From JBIIJL01 sp044233795 (GTDB lineage: Bacteria; Pseudomonadota; Gammaproteobacteria; Legionellales; Legionellaceae): a stretch of 8,643 nucleotides of DNA. The translations under genes and the position numbers were made by a program. A model generated the notes under the pieces. It was not told where the DNA came from. It was given only the letters and a program-made list of their open reading frames with translations, and searched no databases. Location of the stretch: the NCBI GenBank assembly GCA_044233795.1, contig JBIIJL010000081.1:1-8643 (forward strand), in the 5' to 3' direction. Of the stretch, positions 1 through 4,578 are shown piece after piece (positions within the stretch are counted from its first letter, which is position 1; each line of letters starts with the position of its first letter).

Positions 1-29
1 GATGAAGGAACATATGAAAAAGGACTATT

Positions 30-431
30 ATGAAAACAATTAAATTAGCATGTATTGCATCTATTTTGGCAACAAGTATTGCATACGCGGGCGCGCCTTG
101 TGATGGTTTTGAAATTACAGTGAAAAATAACTTACCAGATAAACTAATTGCTTCAACTGTCAAATTAAGTGGCGCGGACATTAAACCTTTGTTAGTAGAA
201 ATTAATAGCAAATCAGAAAATGTCTTCACAGTTAGCGGCAGCATAGAAGGTGAAGACATGCACGGTGAGTTAGTTTTTAAGACGATAAGCTTGCCTTCAA
301 AAACAATTCATGTTGAGTTTGATTTGAAAAATCAAATTCTTCTTTGCCAGCATACTAACAAAGAACTAGACAATGAATACCCTGTCACACATATTCGCTT
401 ACCAAGTAAAGTTGTCTATACCATCGGGTAA
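30..431 (+). CDS. Small exported protein of unknown function
   Basis: This 133-residue protein begins with a typical Sec signal peptide: Lys2 and Lys5, a hydrophobic core at about residues 6-17, and an AYA/G cleavage site after Ala20. The mature part is about 113 residues, rich in beta-prone alternating segments, and has only two cysteines (Cys24 and Cys106), which could form one disulfide in the periplasm. The ATG at 30 is preceded by AAGGA at 20-24 with a 5-base spacer, which supports the start. There is no membrane segment after the signal and no catalytic motif I can name. The general look is that of the short periplasmic or secreted hypothetical proteins common in Legionella-type genomes, but that is an impression and not an identification. 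No terminator is obvious after the stop. Confidence 0.8.
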   Translation: MKTIKLACIASILATSIAYAGAPCDGFEITVKNNLPDKLIASTVKLSGADIKPLLVEINSKSENVFTVSGSIEGEDMHGELVFKTISLPSKTIHVEFDLKNQILLCQHTNKELDNEYPVTHIRLPSKVVYTIG

Positions 432-881
432 TGTGTTCAATTGCTTCTTTTAAATGGAGTTTGAAACATGCCAAGGATGGCCAAATATATTACATATGAG
501 TTATTTTTTATCAGATTAGAGCGTTTAGATCAATTTATCGGACCTTCATTTAAGCCAAACTAGAATAGATTATCATTCCTCTTACAATTTATCATTTTTC
601 ATATACCATGCGTCTCCTTTGACATGGATAATTCCCTATCATGAACACTCTAGTTGAAGCACAACTGGCAGTATTTGTGAAATCTATGAAATTATTTATA
701 CACGCTGATCTAAATAATCCGCAGGTGAGCCAATTATTGGCTTTAAAATAGCGGCTGTTAAAATATCAAACCGGATTTTCATAACATATAGACAAAAATG
801 AAATTTCTATTTCATTTTGAAATTCCAGCGGTTGATGGAACCACTATTACAATCACAGACCAGGTGGGTGATTAATAATCA
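432..881. other. Intergenic stretch with decayed short reading frames, no intact gene
   Basis: No frame on either strand holds a gene of normal size here. On the plus strand there are short open pieces interrupted by stops. One runs 468-563 (31 aa); its frame continues from 564 to a stop at 642-644. Another runs 641-751 (36 aa) and reads on through an in-frame TAG (749-751) to a TAA at 782-784. A third runs 798-875 (25 aa, starting MKFLFHFEIP). None resembles a protein I recognise, and none has a convincing ribosome binding site. The pattern of stops and frame changes fits a decayed gene next to the insertion-sequence remnant on the right, but random open frames in AT-rich DNA would look similar. 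Confidence 0.5.
641..784 (+). pseudogene. Possible decayed ORF interrupted by an amber codon
   Basis: Reading from ATG 641 gives 36 residues beginning MNTLVEAQLAVFVKSM. A TAG at 749-751 interrupts the frame, and it then continues for ten more residues (RLLKYQTGFS) to a TAA. The hydrophobic and amphipathic composition is protein-like, and the segment after the stop reads naturally. A coding frame starting MKFLFHFEIP follows at 798 in another phase. I do not recognise the family. It may be the remains of a gene broken by mutation or IS activity, or a chance open frame; there is no clear ribosome binding site. Confidence 0.2.
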
Positions 882-1040
882 ATGCAAGATGGGATAAATC
901 TGAATTTACAGAATAAATGTTGCTTAGCCGAAATGAGTGCCCGTACGCCTGAAAACCAATATACAGAGCTAGCTATACGATGCAGGATTATTAATAAGAT
1001 GAATAAACTGGGATTACCCGATAGTGTGGCTGTTTTTTAA
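882..1040 (+). pseudogene. C-terminal fragment of IS5-family transposase
   Basis: The frame from 882 encodes 52 residues ending in MSARTPENQYTELAIRC, then RIINKMNKLGLPDSVAVF and stop. This is the conserved tail of IS5/IS903-type DDE transposases, whose usual form is roughly LSARTFENQ-TE--IRC--LNKMT-LGMPESVKV. Only this tail is readable. Two stops in the same frame lie just upstream (873-878), and the DDE catalytic residues, expected far upstream, are missing. Just before the tail, other frames contain YRI (907-915) and MLLSR (917-931), which would fit the usual 'MYR-K-LLG-RLSAR' stretch if two frameshifts occurred. The first 17 residues of the 882 frame are therefore probably out of phase with the ancestral protein. 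It is not expected to make a functional product. Confidence 0.72.
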
Positions 1041-1059
1041 ACAGCCCCCTGGGGGGCTG
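1028..1059. other. Two overlapping hairpins after the transposase tail
   Basis: GGCTGTTT (1028-1035) pairs perfectly with AAACAGCC (1039-1046) across a TTT loop that contains the first base of the transposase stop codon. CAGCCCC (1042-1048) pairs with GGGGCTG (1053-1059) across CTGG. The two stems share bases 1042-1046, so they exclude each other. GGGGCTG (1053-1059) can instead pair with a second CAGCCCC at 1132-1138. Neither hairpin is followed by a run of T on either strand, so neither is a standard intrinsic terminator. They may have protected the IS from outside transcription. Confidence 0.4.
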
Positions 1060-1070
1060 GCGTAGCTCTT

Positions 1071-1088
1071 GATATATGCAACAACGCC
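1071..1088 (-). repeat. IS903-like terminal inverted repeat (right end)
   Basis: Read on the minus strand this 18-mer is GGCGTTGTTGCATATATC. From memory the IS903 terminal repeat is GGCTTTGTTGAATAAATC, so 15 of 18 positions agree, including the outer GGC and the TTGTTG core. It sits 30 bp after the transposase-fragment stop, in the orientation expected for the right end. No partner repeat is visible on the left. Confidence 0.65.
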
Positions 1089-1148
1089 GGATAAACCGCG
1101 GCACGTCGGCAACCGGAGGATCAAATGCCAACAGCCCCTACAATTCTT

Positions 1149-1177
1149 TTGTCATGAGCACAATATGTAGCTATGCT
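1149..1177 (+). promoter_or_regulatory. Sigma70-type promoter candidate for ychJ
   Basis: TTGTCA at 1149-1154 (5 of 6 matches to TTGACA) and TATGCT at 1172-1177 (4 of 6 matches to TATAAT) are separated by exactly 17 bases. Transcription would start near 1184, leaving a leader of about 20 bases before the ATG at 1206. The site lies just outside the IS remnant, so ychJ expression need not depend on it. Confidence 0.5.
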
Positions 1178-1195
1178 ATCACTCTAGTTAATTGT

Positions 1196-1200
1196 GAGGG
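1196..1200 (+). promoter_or_regulatory. Ribosome binding site that fixes the ychJ start
   Basis: GAGGG lies 5 bases before the ATG at 1206. The in-frame GTG at 1194 overlaps this Shine-Dalgarno sequence and has none of its own. The ATG is also where similarity to the family begins (MSLCPCGS), so the shorter start is preferred. Confidence 0.7.
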
Positions 1201-1205
1201 ATGCA

Positions 1206-1685
1206 ATGAGCTTATGTCCTTGTGGATCAAACCTTGATTATATTACCTGCTGCGAACAGTACCTAAATAACACAGCTATCCCCAAAACCCCTGAGGCACT
1301 GATGCGGTCTCGATACACAGCCTACACCAAAGCTCACATTGACTACATAAAAAAAACAATGGATGGAAAGCCTTTATCTGGTTTTAATGAGACTGAAGCG
1401 GCAATTTGGGCAAAATCCGTCACTTGGATTGGGCTTAAAGTCATCAAAAGCTATCTGAAATCACAAGATAGTCATACTGGTTATGTTGAATTTATTGCCT
1501 CATTCTCAGAACATGGACACTTAAAAACACTATACGAAACTAGTCAATTTGAGTTGCGGGATGAGCGATGGCTTTATGTTGATGGCCTGCAAAATAAAAC
1601 ATCATCTCTCAAAAAGGATGCCAGAAATGCACCCTGCCCTTGTGGCAGTCTAAGGAAATTTAAACATTGTCATGGGAAGAGCTAG
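1206..1685 (+). CDS. ychJ: YchJ family SEC-C motif protein (UPF0225)
   Basis: This 159-residue protein has the YchJ layout: a SEC-C zinc-binding motif at each end and an NTF2-like middle region. The N-terminal motif is MSLCPCGS with Cys4, Cys6, Cys15 and Cys16. The C-terminal motif has Cys144, Cys146, Cys155 and His156 (CPCGS, then HCHG), a normal CxC...CH zinc site like the one at the C-terminus of SecA. The family signature LMRSRYTAY follows the first motif, and the middle carries the expected VTWIGLKV and WLYVDG segments. Its length is close to the E. coli protein (about 152 aa). The biochemical role is not known; SEC-C motifs bind zinc and often contact protein or nucleic acid partners. 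The ORF can be extended to a GTG at 1194, but the ATG has the better ribosome site. The gene is 88 bp upstream of rdgB and may or may not share its transcript. Confidence 0.9.
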   Translation: MSLCPCGSNLDYITCCEQYLNNTAIPKTPEALMRSRYTAYTKAHIDYIKKTMDGKPLSGFNETEAAIWAKSVTWIGLKVIKSYLKSQDSHTGYVEFIASFSEHGHLKTLYETSQFELRDERWLYVDGLQNKTSSLKKDARNAPCPCGSLRKFKHCHGKS

Positions 1686-1773
1686 GATAGTGATTCTATC
1701 TCATCAAAGGTTATCCCGTATACCTAGGGTCCATATTTGTCAACACCCCCTAACCGAAAGGTCATTATTCATC

Positions 1774-2367
1774 ATGAATGAACTTGTTATTGCAACACAA
1801 AATTTGAATAAGCTTCGTGAAATTGCTGCAATTCTATCGCCCATTAATTGTATTGCACAGCATACCCTCAATATTGCAAGCCCTGCCGAAACAGGTTTAA
1901 GCTTTATCGAAAACGCCCTCATCAAAGCTCGTTTTGTAAGCCAGATGGCAAACAAACCAGCGTTGGCAGATGACTCAGGTTTGGTAGTTCGGGTACTTTC
2001 AGGACGACCTGGTATTTACTCTGCAAGGTTTGCAGGTCCTCATGCAACTGATAGCGACAATATCAACAAACTATTAGCATTACTCACCTCTGTTGAAAAA
2101 AGCGCTCGCCAGGCTTATTTCTATTGTGCTATTGCCTTAGTTCAGCATGCCAATGATCCTACCCCTATCATTGCCACAGGACGACTTGATGGCATCATTA
2201 GCGAAAACCCCATAGGTAGCAATGGTTTTGGATATGATCCTGTTTTTTATCTTCCAACGTATGCATGCTCAATGGCACAGTTGGCAGAAGAGATTAAAAA
2301 CACCATTAGCCATCGCGCTATCGCCCTTTCTTCACTGAAAGATACAATCAACTCGAGCTTGCTCTGA
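1774..2367 (+). CDS. rdgB: XTP/dITP diphosphatase (non-canonical purine NTP pyrophosphatase)
   Basis: RdgB (HAM1/ITPase family) hydrolyses dITP, dXTP and ITP to monophosphates in the cytosol, keeping deaminated purines out of DNA and RNA. The 197-residue product matches the E. coli protein in length and in all its main motifs: the N-terminal nucleotide-binding LVIATQNLNKLREI (residues 4-17, Thr8, Asn10, Lys13), AETGLSFIENALIKA with Glu39, ADDSGL (65-70) with the presumed catalytic base Asp67, GRPGIYSARFAG (77-88), GFGYDPVF (151-158) and ISHR (178-181). The frame is open back to 1672, overlapping ychJ, but that extension of 34 residues is not conserved. The ATG at 1774 gives the family N-terminus. 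AAAGG at 1757-1761 is a weak and somewhat distant ribosome site (12-base spacer). A small exported protein gene follows 49 bp downstream. Confidence 0.96.
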   Translation: MNELVIATQNLNKLREIAAILSPINCIAQHTLNIASPAETGLSFIENALIKARFVSQMANKPALADDSGLVVRVLSGRPGIYSARFAGPHATDSDNINKLLALLTSVEKSARQAYFYCAIALVQHANDPTPIIATGRLDGIISENPIGSNGFGYDPVFYLPTYACSMAQLAEEIKNTISHRAIALSSLKDTINSSLL

Positions 2368-2404
2368 CTGCTTAGACAATTTAAACTTGAGCTCGCATTA
2401 ACCC

Positions 2405-2410
2405 GGGAGA
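2405..2410 (+). promoter_or_regulatory. Ribosome binding site supporting a GTG start
   Basis: GGGAGA is placed 6 bases before the GTG at 2417. It is one of the clearest Shine-Dalgarno sequences in the window and is the reason for starting the next gene at GTG; no ATG lies in the right frame before the signal peptide core. Confidence 0.7.
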
Positions 2411-2416
2411 ATAATA

Positions 2417-2866
2417 GTGATTCATGTTAAAGCTCGCACCTTGTTATTTTCTGCGGCATGTTGCAATGCATTTTTATCTTTTGCCGCCACCCCTCCTATT
2501 TGGCAAGGCTATTACCAAACAGCAAAACCCATACAACAAACAACCAAAGCTTCATTTTGCCATGAGCATACCCCGGGAGTATTTATCCATACCATCAATG
2601 ATATGATAACTAAGCCTGTCAAAACCAATAGGGGAATTACCCTATCCAATGCTATTTTCAACCAAGATCATGTTGGTAAGGTGTATTTAATCTATGGTGA
2701 ACTCACAGCTTCAGGCCCAAACAATGGTTGGCATGACAACATTCATTACGTTCTTTATAAATTTAGCAAAAATGGCATAACGCGCGGCGTCTGGTACACG
2801 AATAAATGCAAAGGTACCTATATTGGCACGGTGGTTCCAAAACGCAAAAACATTGCTACAGCTTAA
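2417..2866 (+). CDS. Small exported protein of unknown function, GTG start
   Basis: The 149-residue product has a signal peptide: Lys5 and Arg7, a hydrophobic core at about residues 9-22, and a likely SFA/A cleavage after Ala23. The mature domain is about 126 residues, aromatic-rich and beta-prone, with just two cysteines (Cys48 and Cys131) that could form a disulfide outside the cytoplasm. Recognisable short segments are IWQGYYQ near the N-terminus, VYLIYGEL (89-96), IHYVLYKF (109-116) and GVWYTNKCKGTYIGTVV near the C-terminus. I do not recognise the family. The signal contains two adjacent cysteines (15-16), but the residues before them do not form a lipobox, so a lipoprotein is unlikely. 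The gene lies 49 bp after rdgB and only 9 bp before the TPR-methyltransferase gene, so it is probably in the same transcript as both. Confidence 0.8.
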   Translation: MIHVKARTLLFSAACCNAFLSFAATPPIWQGYYQTAKPIQQTTKASFCHEHTPGVFIHTINDMITKPVKTNRGITLSNAIFNQDHVGKVYLIYGELTASGPNNGWHDNIHYVLYKFSKNGITRGVWYTNKCKGTYIGTVVPKRKNIATA

Positions 2867-2875
2867 ATTGCGAAT

Positions 2876-4573
2876 ATGAATACATCCCTAGAAGCTTTAT
2901 TATCCAAAGCACAGCGTTTTCTCCAGACAGGACTGATAACACAGGCGATCCATCTCTATGAAGCTTTACTACGTCAATACCCAGATCATCTAGAAGCAAC
3001 ACAAAACTTAGCCCAAGCTTTTGCAGCCCTTGGTGATATACCCAGCACCACCCTCTATTTAGAACGCGCGCTTCTTTTAAATTCTGCTGATCCCGCACTT
3101 CATAATAACCTTGGCTATGCATATAAAAAATCAGGCAACCTAGAGAAGGCCATCTTTCACTACCAAAGTGCTTTAGAGTTGAACCCTAACCATGCCCAAG
3201 CACACAATAATCTGGCTATCATATTTGCTGCCAACAACAAAACTCAGGAGGCACTCATCCATTACCGTGCAGCGCTCCATCAACTACCTGATTTTATTGA
3301 GGCACACTTCAATTTAGGGTTGTTGTTACTTAAACAGCAAAACATTGAAGCATCCACAAAGCAATTTATGAACGTCATCACACTTGAACCAAGCCACCCA
3401 GATGCACAGTTTTATTTGGGCATTCTTCACTTACAAGCCAATGAATTAGACCTAGCAGAAAAATCCTTTCTTAAAGTGCTCACCTTGAATGAGGAACACA
3501 TAGAAGCGCTGGTCAACCTTGGTGTTATTGAATTAAAAAATGAGCAGGGACAGCGCGCTATTGATTATTTCACCAAGGCATTGGGGTTTGATAACAACAA
3601 TATCGAAGCACGAAATAATCTCGCAGCAACCTTCATCCATCACGACCGATTTGAAAATGCCCTGATGCATTATGATGTGTTATTGCAAAAAGACCCAAAC
3701 AACGCCGAGTACCTCTACAATGCGGGTGTTGCACAGATGGCGCTTGGTCACCTTGAAGAGGCAACGCGGCAATTTAAAACAATTCTTGCTGAAAATAATA
3801 CTCATTTTGCCGCATTGAATAATTTAGCCGCAATTGCGGTACGTCTTGGGGAGCGGGAAAATGCTATCGAGTTACTGAAGCAAGCACTTGCTACAAACCC
3901 AGACGATAAAGCAAGCCAATTCATGCTAAAAGCTTTGACTATGGACTGCAAACAAACCGAATCATGCCCTGAATATGTGAAAAATTTATTCGATAATTAT
4001 GCTTTATACTACGATCAACATTTACAAGGACCGCTTTCATATAGCATACCTCACCATATTGGACGACTCATACATCGCCTACAATTAAATGATATCAATG
4101 AGGCTCTCGATCTAGGTGCAGGCACTGGCCTGTCGGGTGTTGTGATGCGTGAGTTATGTCACACCCTCTCAGGTGTTGATATTGCAACGAGAATGCTCAA
4201 AGAAGCTCAGAAAAAAGGAATTTATGATCATTTGTTTGAAGTAGAAATCATAGATTTTCTTCAGGACACAAAAAAACAGTATGATCTCATTGTTGCGGCA
4301 GATGTTTTACCCTATTTTGGGGCACTTGAAGCATTATTCAAGCTGATTAAGCATCGATTATCACACAAGGGCTTTTTTTTATTTACACTAGAAATCAGTC
4401 AAGAAACAGCTTGGCATCTCCAAGATAGCGCGCGTTTTTGTCATCATCCTGACTATCTTCATCGTTTGGCCAAGCAATATGATTTTGAGCTTGTCCATGA
4501 TGAAAACGTTGTAGCGCGACTTCAGCATGGGCAACCCCTGATGGTTGCCCTGCATGCACTGAAACACGTTTAA
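2876..4573 (+). CDS. TPR-repeat protein with C-terminal SAM-dependent methyltransferase domain
   Basis: The 565-residue protein has two halves. Residues 5-344 are ten consecutive tetratricopeptide repeats, each exactly 34 residues with no insertions, with the usual pattern (for example repeat 3, 73-106: PALHNNLGYAYKKSGNLEKA). Residues 345-565 form a class I methyltransferase of the kind grouped with TPR methyltransferases (COG4976). The entry segment is LFDNYALYYDQHL (371-383), the SAM-binding glycine loop is LDLGAGTGLSG (411-421), the acidic end of strand 2 is Asp435 in GVDIATRML, and motif IV-like ADVLPYFG is at 475-482. There is no signal or membrane segment, so it should be cytoplasmic. 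The repeats probably hold a protein partner or substrate; the methyl acceptor cannot be told from sequence. Start: ATG 9 bp after the upstream stop, without a good Shine-Dalgarno sequence, which suggests translation coupled to the secreted-protein gene. Eight T in a row at 4373-4380 lie inside the methyltransferase domain. Confidence 0.92.
   Translation: MNTSLEALLSKAQRFLQTGLITQAIHLYEALLRQYPDHLEATQNLAQAFAALGDIPSTTLYLERALLLNSADPALHNNLGYAYKKSGNLEKAIFHYQSALELNPNHAQAHNNLAIIFAANNKTQEALIHYRAALHQLPDFIEAHFNLGLLLLKQQNIEASTKQFMNVITLEPSHPDAQFYLGILHLQANELDLAEKSFLKVLTLNEEHIEALVNLGVIELKNEQGQRAIDYFTKALGFDNNNIEARNNLAATFIHHDRFENALMHYDVLLQKDPNNAEYLYNAGVAQMALGHLEEATRQFKTILAENNTHFAALNNLAAIAVRLGERENAIELLKQALATNPDDKASQFMLKALTMDCKQTESCPEYVKNLFDNYALYYDQHLQGPLSYSIPHHIGRLIHRLQLNDINEALDLGAGTGLSGVVMRELCHTLSGVDIATRMLKEAQKKGIYDHLFEVEIIDFLQDTKKQYDLIVAADVLPYFGALEALFKLIKHRLSHKGFFLFTLEISQETAWHLQDSARFCHHPDYLHRLAKQYDFELVHDENVVARLQHGQPLMVALHALKHV
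4525..4557. repeat. Inverted repeat at the convergent gene junction
   Basis: GGGCAACC (4529-4536) pairs perfectly with GGTTGCCC (4543-4550) over the loop CCTGAT; after a 3-base bulge the stem can continue with GCAT/ATGC (4525-4528 with 4554-4557). It lies within the last codons of the TPR-methyltransferase gene and, for the leftward transcript, 29 bp beyond the ankyrin gene's stop codon. No T run follows directly on either strand, so it is not a canonical intrinsic terminator. It could still protect the 3' end of the ankyrin mRNA, or terminate weakly, in a junction that has no room for a separate terminator. Confidence 0.45.
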
Positions 4574-4578
4574 CATTT

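Larger units (their letters stand above)
882..1088 (+). mobile_element. IS5-family (IS903-like) insertion sequence remnant, right end
   Basis: The segment combines the last part of a transposase reading frame (stop at 1038-1040) with an IS903-type terminal repeat whose outer end is at 1088. A spacing of about 50 bp between transposase stop and IS end is normal for this group. I find no matching left-hand repeat (GGCNTTGTTG type) anywhere between 432 and 880, and the catalytic part of the transposase is absent, so only the right end is left. The left boundary is therefore arbitrary: it is set at the start of the recognisable frame. The element cannot encode its own movement. Confidence 0.68.

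Noticed and set aside
2..43. Short open frame (13 aa) running from the left edge into the first gene
   Set aside because: It could be the tail of an upstream gene overlapping the first CDS by 14 bases, but 13 residues are too few to judge.
1086..1116. Group II intron domain V, because of GCCGGAT and GCACGTC spacing
   Set aside because: The stem lengths and the catalytic triad/bulge do not fit, and the upstream protein tail is a transposase and not a reverse transcriptase.
1052..1139. tRNA, tmRNA or 4.5S RNA suggested by the GGGGGCTG/CAGCCCCT end pairing
   Set aside because: There is no T-loop GTTCRA, no anticodon arm, no CCA end, and no conserved SRP or tmRNA core between the arms.
1194..1205. 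GTG start for ychJ four codons upstream
   Set aside because: The GTG overlaps the Shine-Dalgarno sequence GAGGG that serves the ATG at 1206, where family similarity starts.
1672..1773. N-terminal extension of rdgB starting inside ychJ
   Set aside because: The extra 34 residues are absent from the RdgB family; the N-terminal nucleotide-binding motif begins right after the ATG at 1774.
2456..2467. Lipobox in the second small exported protein (adjacent Cys15-Cys16)
   Set aside because: The residue three before Cys15 is serine and not Leu/Val/Ile, and a good signal peptidase I site follows at residue 23.
2854..3122. Minus-strand and alternate-frame ORFs inside the TPR, ankyrin and algC genes
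   Set aside because: They lie wholly within well-supported genes, lack family motifs and ribosome sites, and are shadows of the real frames.
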